Below are positions 38,966 through 46,908 of a stretch of DNA of 53,512 nt, one piece after another. Where the stretch lies: positions 1-53,512 of the forward strand of contig BQJN01000019.1 in NCBI GenBank assembly GCA_021604725.1, given 5' to 3'. The DNA is from Lysobacteraceae bacterium. Its GTDB lineage: Bacteria > Pseudomonadota > Gammaproteobacteria > Xanthomonadales > BQJN01. The notes beneath the pieces were generated by a model, which made no database searches, was not told where the DNA came from, and saw nothing but the letters and a program-made list of their open reading frames with translations. Both the position numbers and the translations under genes were made by a program. Each line of letters begins with the position of its first letter. Position 1 is the first letter of the stretch.

Positions 38966-39145
38966 TCCTTCTCCCTAGGTGGGTGTTGCAATAGTCCGTC
39001 CTGGACTAGCAACACGACGGATTCCGAAAAGCGTGGTTTTCGAAACCCTTACATTTCAATGGGTTAAAACCCACCGAAATGGCGATACATCCCTGTACCG
39101 CACGAGGCTGTAGTTTCGCGACAGCCTCCTAGGTGGGAGAAGGTG
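38966..39145. terminator. Split hairpin downstream of smpB
   Basis: CCTTCTCCC lies just left of the copy-3 mini-element (from 38967) and GGGAGAAGG just right of it (to 39145). Removing the element with one direct repeat joins them into a perfect 9-bp stem with the loop TAGGT, 72 bp after the smpB stop. It may have been the smpB terminator, although no T-run follows. Confidence 0.5.
38982..39128 (+). mobile_element. CTAG-flanked mini-element, copy 3 (147 bp, divergent)
   Basis: Flanked by the direct repeat CTAGGTG (38975-38981 and 39129-39135; ten bases, CCTAGGTGGG, are identical). It aligns in the same orientation with 42579-42729 through AATAGTCC, GGATTC, GAAAAGCGTGG and CATTTCAATGG. Hairpins include TAGTCC/GGACTA, CATTTC/GAAATG enclosing GGGTT/AACCC, TACA/TGTA and AGGCTGT/ACAGCCT. 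Non-coding. Confidence 0.65.
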
Positions 39146-39270
39146 GCTGCGACGAAAGTTGCAGACGGATGAGGGGTGCATGCTTGTTGTGGCCTGTGCA
39201 CGTAGTTCCTGTGCTCAGCGAAAAAGCTGCTGGAGGTTTGAATAGGGTCGGCAGTGAACTGCGGCCAAGT

Positions 39271-39345
39271 GCTGCTCGTCTCATCCATGAGACTCGTCCC
39301 ACAGGGACTCCGTCCGTCCCGCTTAGTTTTGGGTATAGGCTGGTG
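39271..39345. repeat. Diverged hairpin repeat (R2-like)
   Basis: GTCTCAT-cc-ATGAGAC (39278-39293) followed by GTCCC-aca-GGGAC (39296-39308) repeats the layout of the three R2 copies to the right, in which the arms read GCGTATCA/TGATACGC and GTCGC/GCGAC. The arms differ but pair equally well. Confidence 0.55.
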
Positions 39346-39392
39346 GGCCTTTGGCCTCGTGAAAAGCCATGCCGCTGGGGCGGTGGTGTTGC

Positions 39393-39466
39393 GCGTATCA
39401 TCCATGATACGCGTCGCGCAGCGACTCCCGTTGGTCGCGATAAATTGCTCCTGGCAATTTATCGCG
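39393..39466. repeat. R2 hairpin repeat, copy A
   Basis: Three successive hairpins: GCGTATCAT/ATGATACGC (39393-39412), GTCGC/GCGAC (39413-39425) and a perfect 13-bp stem starting CGCGATAAATTGC (39436-39466). The same module recurs at about 39648-39720 and 39852-39924. The long open frames across it are artefacts of the palindromes. Confidence 0.8.
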
Positions 39467-39541
39467 CGTATCATCCGGTGCCTAAGGTCGGAGATGATTG
39501 CAGAGTGGCGCACTACATTTCCGGACATCGAGGGATCCCGG

Positions 39542-39962
39542 CTTCACCAAACAAAAAAGCCGCCCCAAAGGCGGGGAGATAAGAAAGCCAGACTGGATGA
39601 TGAGGCAGATTCTGGCAAGCCCAGCGCCGCCCGTAGGATCATGGTGCGCGTATCATCCGTGATACGCGTCGCATAGCGACTCCCGCTGGTCGCGATAATT
39701 CGTTCCTTACGAATTATGCGAACCCAGGGGCGTTCGCCGCCAACCGGCTTCACCAAACAAAAAAGCCGCCCTGAAGGCGAAAAACTAAGAACCAGACTGG
39801 AAGATTAGGCAGATTCTGGCAAGCCCAGCGCCGCCCGTAGGGTCATGGTGCGCGTATCATCCCTGATACGCGTCGCACTGCGACTCCCGCTGGTCGCGAT
39901 AATTCGTTCCTGACGAATTATGCGAACCCCTGTGGGTTCAGCTCAACCCCAACTTCACCAAA
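39542..39962. repeat. Tandem array of about 205-bp units next to ssrA
   Basis: Units begin with CTTCACCAAAC at 39542, 39748 and 39953 (spacing 206 and 205 bp). Each unit holds, from left to right, a terminator-like hairpin with an A-run, a conserved spacer with CAGATTCTGGCAAGCCCAGC, and an R2 hairpin module. The third unit start is the functional terminator of ssrA itself, so the array seems to have arisen by duplicating sequence downstream of ssrA. Confidence 0.85.
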
Positions 39963-39992
39963 CAAAAAGGCCGCCCTTTTGGGGCGGCCTTC
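39963..39992 (-). terminator. Rho-independent terminator of ssrA
   Basis: Read leftward: GGCCGCCC-caaaa-GGGCGGCC followed by TTTTTGTTT, starting a few bases after the mature tmRNA 3' end. Strong stem and T-run. Weaker relatives of this terminator occur at about 39556-39574 and 39762-39778. Confidence 0.9.
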
Positions 39993-39997
39993 TTATT

Positions 39998-40353
39998 TGG
40001 TGGAGGCGGGGGGAGTCGAACCCCCGTCCGCGAACCTTACGTCCGTAGTTCTACATGTTTAGCCGACTCTATTGATCTCGTTACTACCGACCGGAACGGC
40101 ACGGTTGGTAGTGAACCAGTCATCTTTTATCTAACGCGTAACCAAATGACCAAATTCCGCGCGGTCCTGTGAAAATGTCTCTCGCAGCGCAATGCACAGG
40201 CACATCGCGGCGAGAGGTCAAGCGGCCTTAGGCCGCGAGAGCGTAGTTGTCGTCGTTTGCAACTATAAAATGCAGCTGGATTTACGAGGAAAGCTAACAC
40301 CCTCGACATGCCCTATCGGGTTTCAGTGCCCACGTCGAAGCCAGTACGCCCCC
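39998..40353 (-). ncRNA. ssrA: Transfer-messenger RNA (tmRNA)
   Basis: About 356 nt. The 5' end GGGGGCG pairs with CGCCTCC next to the encoded CCA (39998-40000) to form the acceptor stem. The T-arm GTTCGACTC lies near the 3' end and CTGGCTTCGACG near the 5' end. The tag reading frame (40260-40228) encodes ANDDNYALAA followed by TAA, one residue different from E. coli ANDENYALAA. Together with SmpB it tags and releases proteins from stalled ribosomes. Its 3' end is a common integration site, but no integrase gene or duplicated tmRNA end is visible. Confidence 0.97.
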
Positions 40354-40370
40354 GAAAGTGGTTCTTGCAA

Positions 40371-40428
40371 GGAACATTTTCTGTTCCTGCTGGTATGACA
40401 TTCTACGCGCAATTCAGTTCCATGCCTA
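40371..40428 (-). promoter_or_regulatory. Candidate ssrA promoter and leader hairpin
   Basis: Read leftward: -35 TAGGCA (40428-40423), 17-bp spacer, -10 TAGAAT (40405-40400). A small hairpin GGAACA-gaaaa-TGTTCC (40387-40371) lies between the promoter and the mature 5' end at 40353, in the part removed from the precursor. Confidence 0.5.
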
Positions 40429-40524
40429 TATTCTTGTCGGCCCTGGGACAAACAATCTCGGCGCGGTCCCTGAATGCGGAATTGAGGTACACTGCAGCGC
40501 TTGTGACAATAAGAAGGCCGCATC

Positions 40525-42072
40525 ATGGCGAATGAAAACAACGACTTACATACATCAACCACCAAGGATGTTAAGCAGCTGGGGACTTGGGCCGCGTTGG
40601 TCAGTCTGTCCTACGTATTCTGGATCTGCGGCGGCATGGAGATGGTTGAGCGCTTGGCATACTACGGTGTGCGTCAGGTATCGAGCCTGTATGCCACTGA
40701 TGCAGCTTCGAACGGCGGTCTAGGCCTGACAGGCAGCGATGTCGGCATCATTTTTGCCATGTGGGCGCTGATGCAGTCATTCGTCCCGGTTTTCACAGGC
40801 GGTATCTCAGACCGAGTCGGTTACAAAGAAACCATTTTCGCATCCACCGTATTCAAAATTATTGGCTACCTGTTGATGGCGTGGTTTCCGACGTTCTGGG
40901 GCTTTATGGCGGGCGCCCTGACGCTGGCCTTTGGCACCGGCATTTTCAAACCCGGTATTCAGGCGACCATCGTTAAGGCAACCAACCGGAAAAACAGCTC
41001 TGTGGCCTGGGGGGTGTTCTATCAAACGGTAAACATTGGTGGCTTTATTGGCCCGTTGGTCGCTGCTCAATTACGTCAACTGGAGTGGAGCCATGTGTTC
41101 TACGCTTGTGCCGCCATCATTTCACTGAATTTCATTTTGCTGCTGACCTACAAGGAGCCAGACAAGGAAGAACGTCTGCAGCATCGGGCCAAAATAAAGT
41201 CCGGGGAACTGACCGAAACACCACTTTGGCGGGACGCCTTGAAGGAACTGTTCCGCCCAGTGGTCATTTGGTACATCATCCTGTTCTCGGGCTTCTGGTT
41301 CATGTTAATGGCCTTTTGGGACGTAGCTCCGCTGTATTTCAGAGACTGGGTCGATACCACGGTGATGGTTAAACACCTGTTCGGCGATGATGGGACCTCC
41401 AATCCAGTCTGGATCTTCCTGCTGGGAATGAGCCAGGACGGCAAGAGCATTCAGCCCGAGGGCCTGGTCAACCTCAACGCAATGATGATCATGTTCTTGT
41501 GTTTCATCGTTGCCGGGTGGAGCGCTCTAATGCGCGCCACCAGTTCCATGGCACTAGGTACTTTTCTAGCGTCTTCAGCGCTCCTTTTGATGGGCGGGTT
41601 TAACTACGTTTGGATCATGGTGCTCGCAATCGTATGTTTCTCCTTCGGCGAGATGCTATCCAGCCCCAAGTCGTTGGAATACATGGGAAATATCGCACCA
41701 TCTCAAAAGAAGGCCATGTACCTTGGGTTCAGCCAGCTGCCGACTGGCATAGGCTGGGTACTGGAAGGCTACCTTGGTCAGTACCTGTACGGAGAATACG
41801 CCTCCAAAGACACCATTGCCCGCCAGGCACTGGCTGATCAGGGTCAATCGGCTGCAGACATCGCCAGCATCCCCATCGGCGAGGCGTTTGAACGCTTGGT
41901 AACGGTAACAGGCCAAACCGCAGATGCGCTAACCGCACAGTTGTACGCCAGCCATGACCTGGGCATCGTATGGTACTTAATGGGCTCGGTCGGGGTGGTC
42001 TCCGCCTTCGGCATGATTGTTTACGGCAAGTGGATGTATCGTATGCATCAACAACAGCAAAACGTGGCCTAG
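40525..42072 (+). CDS. POT/PTR2-family MFS peptide transporter
   Basis: A 515-residue major-facilitator protein of the proton-dependent oligopeptide transporter family. The first helix ends in EMVERLAYYGVR, which matches the ExxER...YYG signature used for proton coupling in POT transporters. Twelve or more helices follow, with FGTGIFKPGIQATIVKA in the N-domain and a hydrophilic loop at about 215-250. Likely substrates are di- or tripeptides, but this is by family only. It has its own upstream region, a short ribosome-binding site (AAGAAGG), and no operon partner; the HIT gene starts 17 bp downstream and may be cotranscribed. Confidence 0.85.
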   Translation: MANENNDLHTSTTKDVKQLGTWAALVSLSYVFWICGGMEMVERLAYYGVRQVSSLYATDAASNGGLGLTGSDVGIIFAMWALMQSFVPVFTGGISDRVGYKETIFASTVFKIIGYLLMAWFPTFWGFMAGALTLAFGTGIFKPGIQATIVKATNRKNSSVAWGVFYQTVNIGGFIGPLVAAQLRQLEWSHVFYACAAIISLNFILLLTYKEPDKEERLQHRAKIKSGELTETPLWRDALKELFRPVVIWYIILFSGFWFMLMAFWDVAPLYFRDWVDTTVMVKHLFGDDGTSNPVWIFLLGMSQDGKSIQPEGLVNLNAMMIMFLCFIVAGWSALMRATSSMALGTFLASSALLLMGGFNYVWIMVLAIVCFSFGEMLSSPKSLEYMGNIAPSQKKAMYLGFSQLPTGIGWVLEGYLGQYLYGEYASKDTIARQALADQGQSAADIASIPIGEAFERLVTVTGQTADALTAQLYASHDLGIVWYLMGSVGVVSAFGMIVYGKWMYRMHQQQQNVA

Positions 42073-42089
42073 GCAGAGCTGCGATCAGC

Positions 42090-42539
42090 ATGTCTACACT
42101 GATACACCAGTGGGTCAAAGACTGTCGCGCGGGTAGCAATTCGCGTGTTATCGCGCGGCTGCGCAGCGGTTGGGCCGTATTCGGGCAATCCCAATTCCTG
42201 CACGGCTATTGCCTGTTGCTGCCGGACCCGATTGTAGGGCACCTCAATGAAATGGCCGCGGATGACAGGCAAGTATTCCTGTTGGAGGGAACGCTGCTTG
42301 GTGACGCCTTGTTGGCGGCGACAGGTGCTGCACGGATCAACTACGAGATTCTGGGTAACCTGGAGCCGGCACTACACTTGCATATCGTTCCTCGGTACAA
42401 CGATGAGCCCGAACACCTGAGAACCAAACCGGTTTGGTCCTATGACTGGGAAAACGCGCCACAATTTGACGAGAAAAGTCTTAAGCCGCTAAAAAATCAC
42501 CTGGTCGAATACCTGTCCAATGCCGGTCCGATCGCCTGA
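42090..42539 (+). CDS. HIT-family nucleotide-binding protein
   Basis: A 149-residue histidine-triad protein. The family motif HxHxHxx appears as ALHLHIVPR: the catalytic and third His are present, but the first His is Ala. HIT proteins hydrolyse nucleotide phosphoramidates or dinucleoside polyphosphates; the substrate here is unknown. The start is ATG at 42090. The stop codon overlaps an ATG (TGATG at 42537-42541) that was probably the original start of the downstream DUF5329 gene before the mini-element inserted. Confidence 0.8.
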   Translation: MSTLIHQWVKDCRAGSNSRVIARLRSGWAVFGQSQFLHGYCLLLPDPIVGHLNEMAADDRQVFLLEGTLLGDALLAATGAARINYEILGNLEPALHLHIVPRYNDEPEHLRTKPVWSYDWENAPQFDEKSLKPLKNHLVEYLSNAGPIA

Positions 42540-42578
42540 TGCGTGGTGCTTGGACTGGAAGGTGTCTGACCCTAGTTA

Positions 42579-42729
42579 GAGGTCGTCCACAATTAGCCAT
42601 CCATGGCCAACGCGGATACGAACTTTCAGAAGCGCGGTTATGAAAGTTTTTCATTTTCAATGGCTTGAAAATGCCGGCCCATCCGTGGGCCGGTCGAGCT
42701 GGTCCAGAAACGTAAACTGTGGACGCGCT
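42579..42729 (+). mobile_element. CTAG-flanked mini-element, copy 2 (151 bp)
   Basis: Flanked by the direct repeat CTAGTTA (42572-42578 and 42730-42736). Same length and same hairpin series as copy 1 in inverse orientation: TTAGCCA/TGGCCAA, AACTTTCA/TGAAAGTT, CATTTTCA/TGAAAATG, CCGGCCCA/TGGGCCGG. The ends form imperfect terminal inverted repeats (AGGTCGTCCACA and AGCGCGTCCACA, 10 of 12 matching). It splits the signal-peptide codons of the DUF5329 gene. Confidence 0.8.
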
Positions 42730-42735
42730 CTAGTT

Positions 42736-43074
42736 ATGCTGCTGACCAGCACAGCAAGCATGGCCAGTTCGGCCACCGAGCAGGAAATCGCTCACCTGCT
42801 GCACTACGTAGCCAACACATCTTGTCTTTACGATCGAAACGGCAAACACCACGAAGGGGCCAAAGCACGCTCGCACATTGAGCGCAAATACCGTTATTTT
42901 GCCGACCAGATCGAGTCAACGGAGGACTTCATACGCCTCGCGGCCAGCAAAAGCACGGTCAGTGGCAAGCCCTATCGCGTGATATGCGACGACAACACTT
43001 TCGATAGCGAAGATTGGTTTACAGCAGAACTGATACGATTTCGTCAACAGCAGACAATTGAGGAAAACCTGTGA
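42736..43074 (+). CDS. DUF5329-like protein, 5' end disrupted by mini-element
   Basis: The body (ATEQEIAHLLHYVANTSCLYDRNG to the end) matches the small periplasmic DUF5329 family. From the ATG at 42736 only 112 residues and half a signal peptide remain. Excising the element and one CTAGTTA copy joins this frame to an ATG at 42539 that overlaps the HIT stop, and gives a full signal peptide: Arg2 and Arg8, core LTLVMLLTSTA, ending SSA. With the insertion (net 158 bp) that frame stops inside the element. Expression could restart at 42736 or at an ATG within the element (42640). It may be a recent pseudogene. Its end overlaps the YciI-like gene by 4 bases. Confidence 0.7.
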   Translation: MLLTSTASMASSATEQEIAHLLHYVANTSCLYDRNGKHHEGAKARSHIERKYRYFADQIESTEDFIRLAASKSTVSGKPYRVICDDNTFDSEDWFTAELIRFRQQQTIEENL

Positions 43075-43364
43075 ATTTTGTCGTTACCGCAATGGACTAC
43101 ACCGATAGCGATGCGATTAACCGTCGCATGGCATGTCGCGAGCAACACATTGAAGGACTCAAGGCTTTGGCCAAATCCGGTAAGCTCAAAAGCGCTGGTG
43201 CGGTTCTCGACGATCAAGGCAAAATGGTGGGCACCTCCGCCCATGTGGAATTCCCGAGTCGTCAGGATCTGGAGCAACACCTCGCCAGGGATGCCTACAG
43301 CACTGGGCGCGTCTGGGAAAAAATCGATATCCGAGAAATTCGCCTGTTCGAACACGGTACTTGA
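43071..43364 (+). CDS. YciI-like protein
   Basis: A 97-residue YCII-related (dimeric alpha-beta barrel) protein with the family pattern REQHIEGLKALAKSGKLKSAGAV and a late DAYSTGRVWEKIDIREIRLF. The GTG start overlaps the stop of the DUF5329 gene (GTGA), so HIT, DUF5329 and this gene once formed a coupled string. The biochemical function of most YciI proteins is unknown. Confidence 0.85.
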   Translation: MNFVVTAMDYTDSDAINRRMACREQHIEGLKALAKSGKLKSAGAVLDDQGKMVGTSAHVEFPSRQDLEQHLARDAYSTGRVWEKIDIREIRLFEHGT

Positions 43365-43546
43365 CTAAAGAAGGCCGTACCTTATCTCGGTCGGCTAGCA
43401 AATTCTGAGCTTGCCCTGGACTACCCCACACTCAAAAGTCAGCGTCCACAATCGTGACCACGTGCCAATCTCAGCGTATAGGCGTATAGTTGAGCCGAAG
43501 CCGCATACCTTCCGTGGGGCAGCAGAACACGATGATGGGGGTCATC

Positions 43547-43741
43547 ATGCAACAACGCGCTACCGATACCGAAACCCGGTGTTACTTCCGAACTGAACGA
43601 ATCACCTTCGAAAACGGGCAATGGTACTGCTCGGTCCGGGACGATGCCCCGGCCGGACCATTCGCCAGCAAGGAGGATGCAGAAGCGGCGCTTTTGCTGA
43701 TGTTGCGCGACTTGCAAACAGAAGATCAGCACATCGCATAG
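43547..43741 (+). CDS. Small DUF6316-like protein
   Basis: A 64-residue soluble protein (CYFRTERITFENGQWYCSVR, then AGPFASKEDAEAALLLML). This layout resembles DUF6316 proteins of gammaproteobacteria, but I cannot confirm the family. The ATG at 43547 has GGGGGT at a good distance; ATGs at 43532 and 43535 are alternatives. A hairpin TTCAGAAA/TTTCTGAA follows the stop (43744-43767). Confidence 0.6.
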   Translation: MQQRATDTETRCYFRTERITFENGQWYCSVRDDAPAGPFASKEDAEAALLLMLRDLQTEDQHIA

Positions 43742-43839
43742 CGTTCAGAAACCTTGCATTTTCTGAAGTTGAATGCGTTGTCTAATTTTCGCGCAACGAA
43801 CGCTGCTATCCAGGCATCGCGCCTTAATTCGCGCAGTCC

Positions 43840-44046
43840 CTATCGATTACCGAAGTTCTCGTCGCCGTCGCCGTCGTCATCATGTTCACGACGGATACGT
43901 TCATAAATCTCTTCGCGGTGAACAGCAACATCTTTCGGCGCGTTGATGCCGATCCTTACCTGGTTACCTTTCACCCCAAGTACGGTTACCGTTACTTCAT
44001 CCCCGATCATCAGTGTCTCACCAACACGACGGGTCAAAATCAACAT
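43840..44046 (-). CDS. csrA: Carbon storage regulator CsrA
   Basis: RNA-binding post-transcriptional regulator that binds GGA motifs in leaders. The 68-residue protein starts [16 protein letters not shown] and keeps the RNA-contact region [11 protein letters not shown]. The C-terminal tail [14 protein letters not shown] is acidic and encoded by short DNA repeats, so it is slightly longer than E. coli CsrA (61). A strong ribosome-binding site (AAGGAG) precedes the ATG. It follows alaS, as in many gammaproteobacteria. Confidence 0.96.
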   Translation of the reverse strand: MLILTRRVGETLMIGDEVTVTVLGVKGNQVRIGINAPKDVAVHREEIYERIRREHDDDGDGDENFGNR

Positions 44047-44148
44047 TCGTTGTCATCTCCTTAAATCCATGACTTCCTGACACAGGCGAAAACCGCCCAC
44101 AATCACGATCTAACCGATAGACCGCGATTTGCCTCTCCCCATTACATT

Positions 44149-44172
44149 GCTCTGATAAAACTTTATCGGAGC
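44149..44172 (-). terminator. Hairpin between alaS and csrA
   Basis: GCTCCGATAA and TTATCAGAGC pair with one mismatch around a 4-base loop on the leftward strand, 121 bp after the alaS stop. There is little T-run, so it may be a partial terminator or an mRNA end stabiliser. Confidence 0.35.
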
Positions 44173-44292
44173 CGGCCGGCCACAAGCTGCACTTACCCAT
44201 GGTCGAACCTCGCTGAATCGAGCACCCCGCTCCCGACCAGAAAAGTGTCACGCAGGAATCTACACGACCTGCATAGTGTATCCGGATTGGAG

Positions 44293-46908
44293 CTACGAAG
44301 CGAGTCGTGACTCAACCCATTTACGCGCTGCATCTATGCCAGCATCGACGCCGTCTATCCGCGTTCCGCCCGCCTGGGCGAAGTCTGCGCGTCCACCGCC
44401 CCGTCCTTCGACCGGCTCGGCGGCGACTTGCACCAAATCACGTGCCGGCACCTGTTTTGTCAATTCGTCACTGACTGCCGCGACAATCTGAACCTTGTCA
44501 CCGAACACCCCGGCCAGAACAATGATTGCCGGCTGTTTTTTCGCCTTCAATTCGTCGGCCATGGTTCGCAGGCCCCCGGCGTTGGCCGCTTCAGCTCGCG
44601 CGCAAATCACACTGACACCATTTATGGTGGTCGCCTCATCAGCCAGTGATCGTCCGGCACCTTGCGCCATTTTTTGTTGCAGTTGATCCAGCTGTTTTTT
44701 CAACTCACGCTCTGACTGCAACAACTGCTCTATGCGCTGTCCAAGCTTCGCAGGTTCAGTCTTCAGCGATTGTGCCAAAGCCAGGCGTTCAGCATCACTG
44801 CGTTGCACCAACTCGATGGCTGCTTCTCCGGTTACCGCTTCAATGCGTCGGACGCCGGCCGCAATTCCCGTCTCACTAACGATGCGAAACAGACCGATGT
44901 CTCCGGTTCTTTCTACATGGGTTCCACCACATAGTTCGCAGGAAAATTCCCCGAAGGTCAGAACCCGCACAGATTCGCCGTATTTCTCGCCAAACAGCGC
45001 CATGGCCCCCGCCTCAACCGCCTGATCGAAACCCATCTCAGCGGCCTGGGCCGGCTCATTGGCTCGAATCTCGGCATTAACCATGCGCTCAATTTCCAAC
45101 AACTGATCATGCGTCACTGGCTGATGGTGCGAAAAATCAAAACGTAGCCGCTGTGGGTCAACCAAAGACCCCTTCTGCTCAACGTGCTTGCCGAGAAGTT
45201 TGCGCAAAGCCGCGTGCATCAAATGCGTGGCGCTGTGATTTCTTATGGTGGCTGCTCGTCGCCGCGTATCGACATTGGCATGCACCGTTTCACCAACCCT
45301 TATCGTACCACCGGTCACCACACCTTTGTGGCCAGTCACAGTCCCAACCAGGCGCACGGTATCTGCTACCTTGAAGGCGCCCTCATTGCTGCTCATTTCG
45401 CCGCGGTCGCCCACCTGTCCACCTGACTCGGCGTAGAATGGGCTTGTATCGAGCACAACAATGCCTTCCTGACCTTCCGCCAAAGCCTTGACCGGGTTGC
45501 CATCGTGCAATAGCGCGAGCACTTTGCCGCTCCCGGATAGGGCCTGATAGCCAGTAAACCGCGTTTCCGGCAATGATTTGAGCAGTTCAGCGTCCACATG
45601 ATCGGCACCGCCAAACTTATTGCTGGCTCGTGCGCGCGCCCGCTGCGCAGCCATGCTTTGCTCGAAACCTTCGTGATCTACGGTCAGTTGTCGCTCGCGC
45701 GCGATATCTGCGGTTAGATCCAGTGGAAAGCCATAGGTGTCATACAGTTTAAATGCTGTCTCACCGGGGATCACTGGCTCTTTCAAGTCTGCAATGGTCG
45801 CGTCTAGCAAGCGCATGCCCTGCTCCAGGGTCTCGGCAAATCTGCTTTCCTCGCGAGCCAGCGTATCGGTGACGAAGTCCGCCTTTTCGGCCAGTTCAGG
45901 GTAGGCTTCACCCATTTCCTTGACCAAAGGCGCAACCATCTGCGCGAAGAACGGCTTGTTGCAGCCCAGTTTGAAGCCATGTCGAATGGCCCGGCGAATG
46001 ATCCGGCGCAACACATAACCGCGACCCTCATTGCCCGGCAACACGCCATCGACAATCAGGAACGAACAGGCGCGGATATGATCGGCTATGACCTTCAGTG
46101 AGTTGTTGTCCAGTTCCTTGGTGCCGGTCAATTGCGCGGCAGCCTTGATCAGGTTTTGGAAAAGGTCAATTTCATAATTGGCATGCACATGCTGCAAGAC
46201 AGCAGCCAGCCGCTCCAGGCCCATGCCGGTATCGACACAAGGGTTAGGCAGTGGCTTCATGCTGCCATCTTGTGCGCGGTCAAACTGCATAAAGACCAGA
46301 TTCCAGATTTCGATGTATCGATCACCGTCTTCTTCTGGTGTGCCGGGCGGTCCGCCGGGAACATCTGCACCGTGGTCATAAAAAATCTCTGTGCAGGGTC
46401 CGCACGGTCCGGTATCACCCATCGCCCAGAAATTATCCTTGGCACCGATCCGCGACAAGCGATCTGGGTTGACGCCGATATCATTTATCCAGATGTTAGC
46501 TGCTTCATCATCTTCTTCGAACACCGTCACCCACAGTTTTTCCTGCGGAATGCCAAGCTTGACGGTCAGAAAATCCCAAGCCATTTCAATAGCTTCGCGC
46601 TTGAAGTAATCACCGAAGCTGAAGTTGCCGAGCATTTCAAAAAATGTGTGGTGACGTGCGGTGTACCCGACCTGATCGAGGTCGTTATGCTTGCCGCCGG
46701 CCCGGACGCAACGTTGCGAAGTGGTGGCTCGCTTGTAACTGCGAGATTCTGCGCCCAGGAAAACGTCCTTGAACTGCACCATGCCAGCGTTGGTGAACAG
46801 CAAGGTCGGGTCGTTTCCAGGCACTAGCGGACTGGAACTAACCACGCGATGATCACGCTGGGCAAAATAATCTAGGAATTCCTGGCGTATCGCCGCTGTC
46901 GTTTTCAT
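44293..46908 (-). CDS. alaS: Alanyl-tRNA synthetase
   Basis: Charges tRNA-Ala and edits mischarged Ser/Gly. The 871 residues match the family (E. coli 876). The N-terminal class II catalytic core opens [20 protein letters not shown]. The editing domain has the metal motifs [12 protein letters not shown] (HxxxH) and [10 protein letters not shown] (CxxxH). The C-Ala domain ends the protein. The start overlaps recX by 4 bases, forming recA-recX-alaS-csrA. Confidence 0.98.
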   Translation of the reverse strand: MKTTAAIRQEFLDYFAQRDHRVVSSSPLVPGNDPTLLFTNAGMVQFKDVFLGAESRSYKRATTSQRCVRAGGKHNDLDQVGYTARHHTFFEMLGNFSFGDYFKREAIEMAWDFLTVKLGIPQEKLWVTVFEEDDEAANIWINDIGVNPDRLSRIGAKDNFWAMGDTGPCGPCTEIFYDHGADVPGGPPGTPEEDGDRYIEIWNLVFMQFDRAQDGSMKPLPNPCVDTGMGLERLAAVLQHVHANYEIDLFQNLIKAAAQLTGTKELDNNSLKVIADHIRACSFLIVDGVLPGNEGRGYVLRRIIRRAIRHGFKLGCNKPFFAQMVAPLVKEMGEAYPELAEKADFVTDTLAREESRFAETLEQGMRLLDATIADLKEPVIPGETAFKLYDTYGFPLDLTADIARERQLTVDHEGFEQSMAAQRARARASNKFGGADHVDAELLKSLPETRFTGYQALSGSGKVLALLHDGNPVKALAEGQEGIVVLDTSPFYAESGGQVGDRGEMSSNEGAFKVADTVRLVGTVTGHKGVVTGGTIRVGETVHANVDTRRRAATIRNHSATHLMHAALRKLLGKHVEQKGSLVDPQRLRFDFSHHQPVTHDQLLEIERMVNAEIRANEPAQAAEMGFDQAVEAGAMALFGEKYGESVRVLTFGEFSCELCGGTHVERTGDIGLFRIVSETGIAAGVRRIEAVTGEAAIELVQRSDAERLALAQSLKTEPAKLGQRIEQLLQSERELKKQLDQLQQKMAQGAGRSLADEATTINGVSVICARAEAANAGGLRTMADELKAKKQPAIIVLAGVFGDKVQIVAAVSDELTKQVPARDLVQVAAEPVEGRGGGRADFAQAGGTRIDGVDAGIDAARKWVESRLAS

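Noticed and set aside
39133..39676. Open frames of 140-150 codons on both strands after smpB
   Set aside because: They run through the palindromic R2 repeats, have no ribosome-binding sites or recognisable domains, and appear in several frames because the hairpins read open both ways.
39542..39962. Possible CRISPR array or integrated island at ssrA
   Set aside because: Units are about 205 bp with no spacer pattern, there are no cas or integrase genes, and no duplicated tmRNA 3' end is present.
42579..42735. The element-derived N-terminus (ATG 42640) as the true start of the DUF5329 protein
   Set aside because: It encodes element sequence with no signal-peptide character; it is kept only as a possible fortuitous start.
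44047..44292. A tRNA gene between csrA and alaS, as in some relatives
   Set aside because: No cloverleaf or T-arm GTTCGANTC sequence is found on either strand; only a mismatched hairpin is visible.
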